From Xiphydria camelus (lineage: Eukaryota > Arthropoda > Insecta > Hymenoptera > Xiphydriidae), in NCBI GenBank assembly GCA_963678675.1, contig OY783194.1, positions 10,880,607 to 10,944,606 of the forward strand: a stretch of 64,000 nucleotides of DNA, in the 5' to 3' direction. This document shows, piece after piece, positions 10,859-21,193 of this stretch (position 1 is its first letter; each line of letters begins with the position of its first letter). Made by a program: the position numbers and the translations under genes. The notes under the pieces are model-generated. The model had not been told where the DNA came from. It saw nothing but the letters and a program-made list of their open reading frames with translations, and ran no database searches.

Positions 10859-11146
10859 TTATGAGCACCTCAAGCACATATGTGTTTGCACTAGATGACC
10901 CTTACAAATAAATTTTTGGCAACGGTGACGTTTGTAAAAAGATTTGTTGTCAGTTTTCTCGCATACGTAGCAACGACCTCTTTTCTTCGTGCTTATAGAC
11001 TGATTGTGAGATGTAGAAGAAGGTACCACTTCAGATTTAATTTTCAAGTTTAAAAGTTTTGACAAACTAAAAATGCACCCTGCTGCTTGAACGTTCGTTG
11101 AATAACTGATAGAATAATCAAAGAAAGAAGGAGGCGTCAAAGTCAA
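10859..11146 (-). pseudogene. C-terminal zinc-finger remnant of a piggyBac transposase
   Basis: The minus-strand frame ends KKRGRCYVCEKTDNKS, then HRCQKFICKGHL and THMCLRC. This C-x2-C...C-x4-C-x2-H...C-x2-C spacing is the cysteine-rich domain at the C-terminus of piggyBac transposases, which binds the transposon ends. Everything upstream is lost, so it is a leftover in a non-autonomous element. The copy at 23258-23608 is homologous. Confidence 0.7.
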
Positions 11147-11555
11147 GCGCGAACAAGCTCGGATCTGTGAGCTGCTGTGAGCAGCAGCTCTGCAGCGAAC
11201 AACATTGTTGCTGCTATGTAACTCACGCGAGTACTTTATTTTACTCGTCCTATATATGTATAATAATAAGCATGTTATGATACGTTATTTAATCTTGTCA
11301 GTCTAAACACGAAATATACGAAAATCGCCACACAAAAGCATTGGGTCATTTTTGACCCGAATAACCTCCGTGTAACTATTTTTATCGTAAGTACTCCTGA
11401 TCGGGTTTTCAAAAATTAAAATCACCAGAATTTCTCTATAGACTATACAAATAAAGTCACTAACCCATAAGTATGTATCGTGTGCGGTCTTGGTGTTATT
11501 AACAAAATTAATATGCTACGGGTCAGAAATGACCCGAGCGACTTAGGAAGGTTAA

Positions 11556-11679
11556 TAAGATTTTTTTAATATATAAGAAAGAAAATTGCCTAGACAACTT
11601 TCACTAACGACTTGCCCAGTTTACAGAGAAATGCCCATCTACATTATCATCATCATCTACATTATGAAGAGCTCTGCTT
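11556..11679. other. Non-coding flank with ATC-rich run
   Basis: It contains a short CATTATCATCATCATCTACATTAT run (11642-11665) and nothing else that I recognise. Confidence 0.4.
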
Positions 11680-11995
11680 GGCTTCCACGCCCTTACGGGA
11701 TGTGATTATAAGCCTTCATTTTTCCGTAAAGGAAAACATAAACCATTTAAGTTATTGAAGGCGTTCGATAATTATCAGAAAGCATTTGAAGACCTAGGTA
11801 AAGATGATGAGGTTGATACTTCAGCAGTGTTTCCTGTTTTGGAAAAATTTATCTGCCGGATGTATGGAGTTAAAAATGCAGATACCATTAATGAAGCTCG
11901 TATGGGACTCTTTAATGAAGTTTATAAAGCTGCAGACACTATAGACTCATTTGCAGAAAACATCCGCAATTGCGATGCATTAAACTTGCTACCAT
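11680..11995 (+). pseudogene. TE gene fragment with HALTGCD motif, 5' half
   Basis: The frame from 11680 starts GFHALTGCD, then SFFRKGKHKPF, VFPVLEKFICRMYGVK, TINEAR and NCDALNLLP. The order HA-x-TGCD, F-x-x-GK, long linker and YG-V recurs in transposon-encoded proteins with a PIN/XPG-like nuclease region; the gene at 37730-43085 has a related stretch. The reading frame is broken off at about 11996 by the hAT element and resumes at 17473, where the joined protein continues smoothly. The N-terminal half is not in the window. Confidence 0.6.
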
Positions 11996-12781
11996 TAGGG
12001 TGGCCACAGAATCTGGCTGAAAAAATTCCCTGACTTTTCCAGGTTTTCCAGACCGAAAAATAAGCAAAATTCTTTATTTTTTTATATTCAAACCTAATAT
12101 ATTTTTTTATTAGTACAAACATAGAACACTTTTTTTATTAGAAATAACATTAAGGGCCGGTATTACAATGTCAGGTTAAACTGCTGGTTGAGTTAACCTT
12201 TACCTTCAGTTTAAACCTACGGTTAACGAAAATGCGTATTACGAAACGTTTTCTACCCAAAGTTAAGTTAACTAGGAGTGGTAGCATTTCAAGCGAATAT
12301 CCCTAGATGAAACATGCCCTAAACTAGTTTATTCCTGAATTAGCGGCAAAATTTTAAATGAAGATGCAGACAAATAAAAGAAAGTGCGATTCCGCAGGTA
12401 ATTGGGGATTATCCCTATGTTCTAAAACTTTGAAGGGGGGGCTTCTTGCTCGTTTCGTCGGGCTCAAGGTACATAACGGCGTACGTATAGTTTGCATAGA
12501 GCACGTTTTCAGTTTGCGTTGTCTTTGAGAAAGTAAGAGCGGCTATAGTTTGCAGTATTTGTGCGTTTCTTGAATCAACAGTCCAGGAGATATTGAGGTG
12601 AGTTTATGCGTATATTCTTTCGCGACAATTTTTTATCTATATTTAAAAAGTTTATCAGGTGCGCGAATGTTGCTTTGAAACGAGTCACCCTGATACACGT
12701 ATTAAATCAATAGTTAAATATTCTGTAAATGCAACGCAAAAATGTCATACTATCAAGTCTGCGAATCTAATTTTTGCAGCG

Positions 12782-13324
12782 ATGGAGACTGAAAACTCCA
12801 AAAGGGCAGCGAATTTTTCTACCAACGAGGTGGAAATTCTTGTCGAGCTTGTTTCGAAGTATCGACACATAATAGAATGTAAGAAATCTGACGCTGTCTC
12901 GTGGAAATTGAAAGAATCCACTTGGGTACAAGTGGCTCAAGAATTCAACAGCGCAAGTGATGTAGTATCTCGCACCACCAAGAATTTAAAGGAAAAATAT
13001 TTGAATTTAAAAAAGACTGCAAAAAAGAAACACGCTGCAAATAAAATGGAGTTATTCCAAACTGGAGGCGGTACATCGGCGAGGATAAGCACACCGTCAA
13101 CAGTGGAAGACACTTTGAAGGACTTGACAGGCATTGGACTGACAGGCCTTCCATCTTTGTTCGATGACGACGCCGAAGAATGTATGAATATGGAAATCGT
13201 CAATGAGACAAACCATGAGGATGCAGAGTTGATACTTCCTGGACCGAGCTGGTCGTCATGGTCACCAAATCTTCTTCGAGTGCGAAAATCTGATGAATTA
13301 ACAGGGAATAATTCGCGAGGTTAG
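12782..13324 (+). CDS. Harbinger accessory protein, Myb/SANT-like domain
   Basis: From ATG 12782 the protein begins METENSKRAANFSTNEVEIL. A trihelix Myb/SANT-like domain spans about residues 10-80, with a conserved tryptophan in ESTWVQVAQEFN and the third helix in NLKEKYLNLKK, followed by a basic stretch and a low-complexity acidic part. In PIF/Harbinger elements this partner protein brings the transposase to the nucleus and to the ends. The frame ends at 13324, but a donor-like GTTAGC at 13319 and exons at 14136-14527 suggest splicing; the phase of this junction does not fit exactly. It faces the transposase gene. Confidence 0.75.
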   Translation: METENSKRAANFSTNEVEILVELVSKYRHIIECKKSDAVSWKLKESTWVQVAQEFNSASDVVSRTTKNLKEKYLNLKKTAKKKHAANKMELFQTGGGTSARISTPSTVEDTLKDLTGIGLTGLPSLFDDDAEECMNMEIVNETNHEDAELILPGPSWSSWSPNLLRVRKSDELTGNNSRG

Positions 13325-13458
13325 CTCGGTATCAATCGAAGAGTACAGGGGAAGAACGAGCTAAGTCAATTTTAATGGTTTTGTGCTAGAAAGACTTTTA
13401 TTTCGAATCTCCTAGCTAGTTTTTCTCCTGTACGGGTATTCTTTTATAAGGGATAACT

Positions 13459-13834
13459 GAGGAGCTTGCGTTAAAAAGCGGCTATATCCATTTACAAAAA
13501 ATGTTCAGGAATAGACGAAAACTTCTCATCGGTTCGCCTTAATACATAGAGATAGCAAAAAAAGTTTATTTGTAGTGTTTTAGGGAAGTAGTTTGATGCA
13601 ATTTGAAATTTTTTCTCAAATGTCAATAGTTTCTGAAAAAAATTGAAAATTAATCCGGATATAGCCGGTTTTGATGCAAAAGGCCGACTTTTTATGCGAT
13701 TTTAAAATACAAATAGTCCGTTTTGAACACATATGACCATGCCGGTTGATAGATCTTGTGAAACTTAGCCGAAAATCGCAAAAAAAGCATATCGGCAAAA
13801 AAGGGATATAGCCGCTTTTGAACGCAAGCTCCTC
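13459..13834. mobile_element. 376 bp MITE with AACT target duplication
   Basis: GAGGAGCTTGCGTTAAAAAG at 13459 is mirrored at the right end (GCAAGCTCCTC ending 13834). AACT stands directly outside both ends (13455-13458 and 13835-13838). Both arms continue with GGCTATATCC and internal copies of the same words. It is non-coding and lies between exons of the Myb-like gene, after the ORF end. Confidence 0.75.
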
Positions 13835-14135
13835 AACTATGGATTTGTTCTCTTATTGCCCTGGAAGGTATATTGAGCTTAAAGGTACATAACAATGCTA
13901 CTAGATAGTGACAATATCTCAATTTCGATGAAAAATAACTTAGCCTGTTATTCCCCTGTACTCTTCAATTATTATCACACTACCAAAGTTCGGTTAGGTT
14001 AGGTTACATTAAAAATTAGAACTTCAAATTTTAGAAATGAAAAGTAATTCGGCGAGCCACGACAAACATTATTTTATTTTACAAATTTGATATTCAACAT
14101 TAATTTCAATTAAGTGGATATTTATTTTTTTGCAG

Positions 14136-14527
14136 ACAGAAGAGCAGCCTACGCAAGTTGAGGAGTTACTGGACGTAAGTGCAAGCCAACAAGTAACGAC
14201 CAATATAACTACAGCAGGTACGTTTTCTTTGTCAAGCATTTCAGTTTGATTATTTATTGGAATTCGAAGAATATATCTAATTAATGGATTCTGTTAACGT
14301 TTTTTAGTTGAAAAGCGCAAGCGAACCAGACCGATAATAAAAAAGAAAACTCAACTGACGGAAGATTGCCGCATAAAAATTAATACCTTTTGGCGCAAGC
14401 CAAGTTAGAATTAATAAATTTACAACGAGAGGCACTGAAGGAGGAAATGGCCATGAAAAAGCGTGAGCATGAGCTACGTGTGGCAATATTGGAGGTAGAA
14501 CTCGCAAAACAGAAAGACAAATTATAA
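14136..14527 (+). CDS. Probable 3' exons of the Myb-like gene (coiled-coil tail)
   Basis: Acceptor TTTTGCAG precedes 14136; the exon reads TEEQPTQVEELLDVSASQQV to donor GTACGT at 14218. A second acceptor (TTTTTTAG) precedes 14308, giving VEKRKRTRPIIKKKTQLTED. The last part in the shifted frame reads LAQAKLELINLQREALKEEM and continues as a charged helix to TAA at 14527, which is the usual C-terminal helix of such proteins. One base appears to be missing near 14370-14385, so the tail is out of frame unless splicing differs from my reading. Confidence 0.55.
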
Positions 14528-14671
14528 AAAATGTATATATGGGAATGTTTTATATCGGACAATTTTAGTAATACCAATATTTTATTCTGTGGAATTATTG
14601 GAATTTTAAATAAAACTTTCTTTGAAGTTTTATTCATACTAAAAAGGTTTCACTTTTTATAAGTGATTAGT

Positions 14672-15840
14672 TTACAAATTTGCAAAATATTCGTTTATTA
14701 ATTGATCACGCACAGCATATCCTCGTGGGTGCGGTTGAATGTCCAGTTCATTCTGATTTTCTTCATTGAGCTCATCACCCTCTGGCATTCCGTCCTGCCT
14801 GTTTATTGCAATGTTATGTAACACAGCAGTCGCTACAATAATTGCTTGAACGGTTTCCAAATTGACACGAACTCCTAGTGACAAAATGGGAAATCTTCGC
14901 TTCCAGACCCCATAACTTCTTTCAACCACATTTCGAGTTCGAATTTGCGATTCGTTATACAAGCTTTCTGGGCGTGTGACAGGATTTCGCACCGGAGTCA
15001 TGAGATATGGTTTCAACGCATAACCAGAATCTCCGACTAGAAAGCAGTTTAGATACAGGCCCTGTTCAAAACGTGCTCTCAGCCTACTATTATTAAATAT
15101 CGTACTGTCGTGACTTGATCCTGGCCATCGTGCAACTATATTCCGTATTCGCAATGTAGAATCTGCCACCGTTTGGACGTTCAGGGAAAAGAAACCTTTC
15201 CTGTTTCGGAACATCTCAGCATCGTTCCCTCCTAAAAGATTATTTACGCTCCGTTTATAACTTGCGTCAATCTATAATGTACGCAAGTTGATGCAAGTGA
15301 TGCATTTCAAAAAGATACTAGTTATTACCTGGTGACTGAATCTTAACATGCGTGCAATCTATTGTGCCGATAACTTTTGGGAAACGAGCGATGTTGTAGA
15401 ATTCCAGTTTCGTTTGTCGGAGTTCAGCTTCATTTCGAGGTAAATAAATGTACCTCGGAGCTAATGAAGCTATTGCGACACTAACCCGTGCCACAATGCG
15501 TGACACTGTACATTTGTGTACCCCTGCGAAGTCGCCGACGGATATCAACATACAGCCAGATGCAAAAAATCTGAGGGTTATTAGTAACTGTAGCATCGCG
15601 CTGATTGCTTCATTTCTGAAAATATAAAGTACCAGAATATTTAGCTACTGCTTTAACAAATTACTTAACGTAATCGAACCTAACGTACCGATTTGTGGGA
15701 TGGGATATCACAGGTTCGATTTCTGGTAATAATAATTCCGTGCTCCCTTTGGAAATGCGGAACCTGTCCAAAAATTCCTCGTCATTCCACCGATCTAAAT
15801 GGTTCACTCTGGGCCGAAATACTTTGGGTGCACGAGGCAT
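14672..15840 (-). CDS. HARBI1-type transposase of Hb1, intact, three exons
   Basis: Exons on the minus strand are 15840-15689, 15615-15329 and 15231-14672, with GT-AG introns of 73 and 97 bp; phases fit and give 332 residues without a break. The DDE_Tnp_4 nuclease motifs are complete: GTIDCTHVKI (first D, exon 2), GSSHDSTIFNNS (second D) and VVERSYGVWKRRF (E). The start MPRAPKVFRPRV is followed by the usual helical N-terminal region, and DFAGVHKCTVSRI matches a helix-turn-helix. Length and exon plan fit the family. It is probably able to act on Hb1 and its MITEs, with the Myb-like partner facing it. Confidence 0.92.
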
Positions 15841-16695
15841 TTCAATCTATAAATTAACGTTGAATTTGTGACAGATATAATATTTATGCTTATTATTTTG
15901 AGTATCGTTACTCTTGGTTTCCGGGTTTCAGCCGTGTCTGTTCCATTTCTCGGCGCGGCTTCAACCCGGAACGAAAATGTAGCAATGCTCAAAATGATAT
16001 ATACACACGTAGGCCGTAAATGCCTAAAATTTTTGAGTATTTCTACTTTTCCTATCTACTTTGTAAAAGTACATACCAGCTCCATGTAATCTTCGTCGTC
16101 GTCTGTTAATATTTCCTCAAAAATGTCAAAAATGTCCTCCATATTCGTAGCGGTACAACTTCAAACACGTAATAAAACAACCACACAACCAAAATGTAAA
16201 ACACGAGTCGTGAATGTTTACAGCTGCATTCCCTGACGTTTGTAGGTTAGAGCAGCGACCGACCACTCTGCGCATGCGTCAATCCCGAGTTAACCTGAAC
16301 TCTATGGTTAACCGACAGATATCTGACGGTAAAGTTTTTCAGGAAGTTAAACTCCACTCCTTAGTTAACCACATTTTGTAATACAGTCATTTTGGCTAAC
16401 CCGAAGATTAACCTGCAACCTTCGGTTTAACCTGACATGGTAATACCGGTCCTAAATATATATAAATATATTTTTCTATCACAAAAATGTCAGTTTATTA
16501 AACTTTTTTTGGCAAAGATTTAATTTCATTGTTTCCTTAAAAGTAAAATCAATTTTTCTGTTGTTTCACTTTAATTCTCTCATTTCTTCGTCTATCGCAG
16601 ACAATTTTTGTTGAGTTTCTTGCAATACTTTTACTTTCTCAGCGGCCAGTGCTTTCAGCTTCAATTTTGTGAGTCGTTTTTCATTTTCTTCTTCC
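15841..16695. other. Harbinger 5' region, right TIR, then hAT interior
   Basis: Between the transposase start and the Harbinger TIR (16320-16452) there is no coding region; the intergenic part must hold the transposase promoter. After 16456 the hAT sequence resumes, with a minus-strand glutamate- and lysine-rich stretch near 16560-16720 that continues the transposase tail. Confidence 0.4.
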
Positions 16696-17373
16696 TCACG
16701 ATTTTCTGACTCGCATTTTTGTTCTCTCTAGTGCTTCGCCATATCGGTTATGAGCATTGCGACAAGAGTGCATCAACTGCTTCGTTATACCCACATTTTC
16801 CATCCCACCAAGATCAGTGACTGAATCATACACTTGTCTCTGGGCTACCAGTGATTGTTCGCTCAGATTTTCGACCAAACACTCCTTGTTGACTGAGAAA
16901 CCTCTTTCCAACGAGGCATTTCCGTGTGATAAAATGAAAACCATTTTGAGAAATGATCGAAGTTCCTCATAGTCTGACGTCTTGGGTATTAGCTCATGTA
17001 CCCAGAGGTGATCCAGTCTGATCTCAGAAAAACTCGTTAATATTGTGGAAAATAATTCAGTAGCACAAACCGCTTTGAACTGTTTATCTATTTTATCTGC
17101 AGTGATACCTGAAATCCAGTTAGACTCAGTGAAAACCTCCAAAGCTAACTGCAGTCGTTTGTAGCGTAAGTTGGATTCTGTCACAATTTTGGGATCCAAA
17201 AAAGAAATTCTTTTCGTTAGTCTGAATTTCAATGGACTACGTGTCATCAACAAATCACAAAGTTTCTTTAGAATTTTCATACAATTATTGTGTAGACTTT
17301 CCCACCTAAATGAATCAAGTTCAGTTTTATCCGCAAATCGAAAATTTTTTTTAAAAAATTTTAAAAAATACAA
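16696..17373 (-). pseudogene. hAT-like transposase C-terminal fragment
   Basis: The 225-residue frame contains DYEELRSFLKMVFILSHGNA followed by SLERGFSVNKECLVENLSEQ, which corresponds to the C-terminal dimerisation region of hAT-type transposases (the hydrophobic block with NA-S-ERGFS). The N-terminal zinc finger and catalytic half are missing, replaced by the Harbinger insertion or deleted earlier. It lies inside hAT TIRs with an 8 bp-type target duplication, which supports the family call. It cannot be active alone. Confidence 0.65.
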
Positions 17374-17472
17374 GGTACGTTCAAATGAAAATTCCAGATT
17401 TTACGCAAAATTCCCTGACTTTTCCCTGACTTTTCCAGGTTTTCCAGAATTTCAGAGTATGTGGCCACCCTG

Positions 17473-17868
17473 TACCATGCTCAACTGAAGTGCAACAGCA
17501 ACTACTGCGGAGCTCGTACATTGCCAGTATCTAGCTAAATGCAAATTTGTAGCAGCCAACGGACGAATCTTCAGAAAACCATAGCTGGTGTATCAACGAT
17601 GGCAAGTACGAATTCGTCTAGTTTTAAGGAGATCAACTGCCTGAATTTGTTGGAGATGTACTTGTTAAAGTTTCCAGTAAAGGCGATAATAATTGCAACA
17701 GTGACATTGAATCAGATATGCAGATTTAACAGTAAATACAAACAAAAAATATTACATTTTTCTAATCAATTTGTTTAAATTTATAGACGTAGGCTCCCGA
17801 GCATCTTGTGATCTGGATTCAACTGACGAAGGTGACGATTCTGACTGGCTGGACACAGAAAATGACTA
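17473..17868 (+). pseudogene. TE gene fragment, 3' half of the gene at 11680
   Basis: Joined across the hAT element, the protein goes on as STEVQQQLLRSSYIASIWLN, INDGKYEFV and GDQLPEFVGDVLVK. A possible last exon starts after an acceptor near 17786 and ends SDWLDTENDD before TAG at 17866-17868. There are stops (near 17537, 17610, 17616), so the gene was decaying. The smooth continuation confirms that 11680-11995 and this part were one gene before the hAT insertion. Confidence 0.55.
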
Positions 17869-18537
17869 GATGATTGAAAAACTGATGATATTGAAAATGT
17901 CTTTATATGAAGCACCATATATTTTTAATTCGATAAATATTCTAAGAAATGAATTCGCTTTAGAAAAATTTCTGTTAAAAATATTCTTTCACTTCACGCA
18001 CCTTGTTATATTTGTATAAAACACTATATCGTCGGTCAAATGCCAAAAGGGTATTCTAAACAAAATTATATCATTCATCCGTTTAAAAAATTGTTAAAAC
18101 ATTTGACATCACAAATAAAATTTTGAGTGTCCTAACATAAGACTGATGTTTGATTGATATATTGAAGCTCCTTATCAATATTGAATGAGTGCTAAAATAT
18201 TAACTCCAGGGAAAATAAATGACTATTATTGCTAAAAAGATTCCAAAAAAAATGAACAAAATCATTATTTATATTAGAAGCATTCCTAATACATACAAAA
18301 AATTCTGCGGCAAACGACACGAAATCGAGGCGCGCACAAGGGATGTTTAAATCGTTCCGCAAAGTAGTCAATTCTGATATTTTGTTCCGCAAATTAAAAT
18401 TTTCACTTGAAACAATTGCCTCAATAATATATCAAAAATTGAGGCCTAACTAAATAATAAAAATGGTATTGTTGACACGACGCACTTGGGATAATTCGTT
18501 ACCCTTTTAATGCCGGCCAATCGATCCGCAAATATTA
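17869..18537. other. AT-rich DNA without recognisable content
   Basis: No gene, TIR or tandem repeat that I can support. Confidence 0.4.
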
Positions 18538-18956
18538 TACAGGGTGTTATGCAGGTCGATGCAAACCTGCATCGGTGCAGCTTATATGAGCTGATAGAAT
18601 ACCTCATTTAGAACCTATTTAGCCACAGTTACCTTAGTACAAAGTCTGATAATTTTCGAGCTATTCGCAAAAAAGTGATAATGTTATCACCCGTTTTCAA
18701 TGTGTTAAAATGATGTTATTAATCTCTACTTCGTTTTTAGACAATCTTTACCATATTAAATAGAAAAATACAGATTAGAGCAAGAATTCAAACTGAAAAA
18801 ATGAATGTAAGAGTTATTATCTTCATTCTTTCATTGGCGAATAGCTTGAAAACTATCAGAGTTTGTACTAAGGTACTAAGCTAATAGGTTCTAAATGAGG
18901 TATTCTATCAGCTCATATAAGGTTTGCATCGACCTGCATAACATAATTCCCCTGTA
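18538..18956. mobile_element. MITE family A, copy 1
   Basis: ACAGGGTGTTATGCAGGTCG near 18539 is mirrored at the right end (CGACCTGCATAACA...CCTGTA). The arms exceed 100 bp and the interior is non-coding. The 403 bp copy at 45192-45594 is the same element with its interior inverted relative to the arms. TA at the borders points to a Tc1/mariner-type MITE. Confidence 0.8.
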
Positions 18957-18962
18957 TTCATA

Positions 18963-19801
18963 ATTGAAGAGTATAACTTCTAAAGGGTCTAAGTACCATT
19001 TTTGCAAAAATATATATTTTGCTTGAAAACGGTCGTAAGTGCAAACCCCAATGCATCTGAAAAGGGTCTATGTAAAAAAAACATACGTAGAGGCTTTTGC
19101 GATGTGTCGAAAGGTGACGCCAGGTGTAAGTGATACGGCATATTTAAGCTAAAAAGGGTCTATGTGCCATTGACGTTTATCTGTAGGAATAATGGAAGAA
19201 CAAGCCGGTGGCAGTTCGAAGCGAAGGAAAAGGGGTACAGAGAGTGTAATTCAAGAAAGAAGACGACTGAGAACTAGTGGTTCAGAGTACACAACGTATT
19301 CTGAAGTTAATGTTCCTGCGAAGAGAGCTCCATCGGAACTACTCAATTCCACAACTTCAATGCGAGAACCGAATAAGCGAGGCAAAACTACAAAATTTAA
19401 GGGACATGATGGACATGATCCACTGCAATACTACAGATTCTACAAAAACCTAATTGAAAGGACATCTATGCAAAGAAGCAGAAGTTGAGCTGAAGATGGA
19501 AATTGAAAGAAGAGAGGTGCAACATCTTTTTGAATTTAATGCCTAATGGTACTTAGACCCTTCAGAATGTAACATGTAAAGGCACTTAGATCTTTTTACC
19601 GAATTTCAAAATCTTTCTAAGGATATATTTATGTTTCACTGTATATTCCTACGATGTAGCTTATTCATATGTAGCTGAATTTGAAGAATAAATACATTTT
19701 TTCCTTTCAAAGTTGTTGATACATTATCAGCACTGATTTAGCTCAATATCTCATTTTGCGATTTTTGACACTTAGACTCTTTAGAATTTACACTCTTCAA
19801 T
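18963..19801. mobile_element. Deletion derivative with AGGGTCTAAGTACCA subterminal repeats
   Basis: ATTGAAGAGT(A/G)TAA(C/A)TTCTAAAG at 18963 and its complement ending at 19801 form the ends. The motif AGGGTCTAAGTACCA recurs near both ends with variants (18984, 19061, 19157; inverted at 19549, 19581 and 19787). Inside is a short N-terminal open frame (19192-19488). The plan resembles 51213-54033, which suggests a shortened member of that kind of element. Confidence 0.6.
19192..19488 (+). CDS. 98-residue basic N-terminal fragment of a transposon protein
   Basis: From ATG 19192 the protein is rich in K, R, S and T (GGSSKRRKRGTES, QERRRLRTSGSEY, NKRGKTTKFKGHDG). This resembles the nuclear-localising N-termini of insect transposon proteins. 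It ends at TGA 19486-19488, where the internal deletion of the host element probably lies. No domain is recognisable. Confidence 0.4.
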   Translation: MEEQAGGSSKRRKRGTESVIQERRRLRTSGSEYTTYSEVNVPAKRAPSELLNSTTSMREPNKRGKTTKFKGHDGHDPLQYYRFYKNLIERTSMQRSRS

Positions 19802-21193
19802 GGACATATTCACGATTTTTTTGCTCATTCGATAATACTTCTTGTGCTTATTAATAAGATGTATTTGTTTTATTTCTGAGCACTAATTTTTATTTTTATT
19901 TTTAAAGTGACTTAAATTCAAACGAAATCCTTAGTGACGTCACTAAAGCTATTGGTACTTGCGCAGTGAGGACTTGTAGCTGTTGCCAAGTTGTGTTTAT
20001 CAAATATTGAAAATTATTATTTTTATGCTAGCGTTTTAAGTATAGCTGCAACTTATTGTTTATAAATCGTTATTATACAAAAAGAAGAATTCAAAAATTA
20101 AAAATTAAACATCAGCATTTGAACAAATGTAAAATTTCAACCATTATTTGTACATTTGGCAACCCTCAATCCACTTCGCTAGCATTACTGCCAGACTGAG
20201 TTATGTTTACATCTGACTGTGACTGAGATTTAACCTCAAATTTTGAGGTTAAATGTAAATCTTACCGTCCGGCAATTGACATTCCGGGAAATGTACAGGA
20301 CTGCGAGTGCATTCACAGTCCCTGCTTGGTCTTAACACAAATCAATAATCCAAATCAATAACACTGATGTAAATTCTTGGTTAGAATACGCGGCAACATC
20401 GCAAGGTTTGTAAATGGGTGAGGAATCTGTTGCCTGACTCTGATTGGTCAGTTAAAATGGCGGTGAAAGTGTGACGCTTTAAAACGAATGCCTTTTTTAA
20501 CATCTCAAAAATAATGGATAAACATTTTTTTAATGACCCATTTTTTACCTACGTTACTTCAATACTCTAATCTTCCAATTCATGCACTTTAAACAGCTGT
20601 ACCAAAAGTTGTGAACATGCCTATTGTAGACTACCAGATGAATACTGACAAAAATTGCGTCTTTAACTAAATAATAATTTTGTGCACTATTTTTTACAAG
20701 TTGGGGGGCGTTCCGTCTGCCTCCCATACCGCTATCGGGGTTAATCCTCACGGATGGTACTTAGACATACCCCCCGCAACATTCTCTCACAAAATAGGCC
20801 TTAACTAAATAATCACTGAAAAATGTCACTGGATCTTAGACTATTAATGAGACGAATTTTTATTCATGGTTCCTTCTTCTTGTACTGGCATAAATGATAT
20901 AAAAACGAAGTCTCAAGTTATATTTCAGTAAAGAGTAATAGGTATTTAAAAGATAAAAATATATTTGATATTGAGAGATATAAAGAATAAACTCTTTGAT
21001 CTAAAAGTTGACCGCATATCTTAATTAGTAAACACCTTAGAACTTAGCGCAATAGGAGAAGCCCTTTACTTCTCCGTAGAGAAATAATACAGATTCTACC
21101 CTGAATTATAGAGGCCAATTTGGTTCTGATCGGCCCATTTTTAATGACGGTACTTTTATCGAGTCAACCGTAGCTAAAAGATTCGAGCGAATC
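19802..21193. other. Non-coding AT-rich DNA with one perfect palindrome
   Basis: No gene recognised. ATTTAACCTCAAA-T-TTTGAGGTTAAAT at 20228-20254 is a perfect 13+13 bp palindrome. The part from about 21105 to 21196 is similar in inverted orientation to 31190-31310, just outside the two Harbinger Hb2 ends. Confidence 0.4.

Larger units (their letters stand above)
2459..11555. mobile_element. piggyBac-type element P1, interrupted by nested insertions
   Basis: TTAA at 2459-2462 is followed by CCTTCCTAAGTCGCTC. The perfect complement GAGCGACTTAGGAAGG ends at 11551 and is followed by TTAA at 11552-11555. TTAA target duplication with 16 bp terminal inverted repeats is the piggyBac signature. Inside each end are GGGTCA(A/G)AAATGACCC palindromic subterminal motifs. 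Only the C-terminal cysteine-rich part of the transposase is left (10859-11146, minus strand). An LTR element (2611-10737) interrupts the copy. A related copy at 23004-23866 lacks that LTR insertion, which gives the empty site. Confidence 0.85.
12154..16452. mobile_element. PIF/Harbinger transposon Hb1, apparently complete
   Basis: GGGCCGGTATTACAATGTCA at 12154 is mirrored at the right end (TAATACCGGTCC ending 16452), with 45 bp TIRs at high identity. The 3 bp target duplication is TAA (12151-12153 and 16453-16455). As usual for PIF/Harbinger there are two genes facing each other: a Myb-like DNA-binding protein on plus (12782 on) and a HARBI1-type transposase on minus (14672-15840). The transposase frame is intact, so this may be a young copy. 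A 376 bp MITE sits in the first gene's intron. Confidence 0.92.
11997..17471. mobile_element. hAT element carrying a Harbinger insertion
   Basis: AGGGTGGCCACA at 11997 is mirrored by TGTGGCCACCCT ending at 17471. Flanks CTACCATT and GTACCATG share TACCAT, consistent with an 8 bp hAT duplication. Next to both ends stands CCCTGACTTTTCCAGG in inverted orientation (12027 on; complement-type motif at 17404-17440), which may be a subterminal binding motif. A minus-strand piece of hAT-like transposase lies at 16696-17373. The gene at 11680/17473 was split by this insertion. Confidence 0.75.

Noticed and set aside
13992..14006. Telomere repeat GGTTAGGTTAGGTTA as a chromosome end
   Set aside because: Only two to three units inside a transposon; used only as a weak hint of an insect genome.
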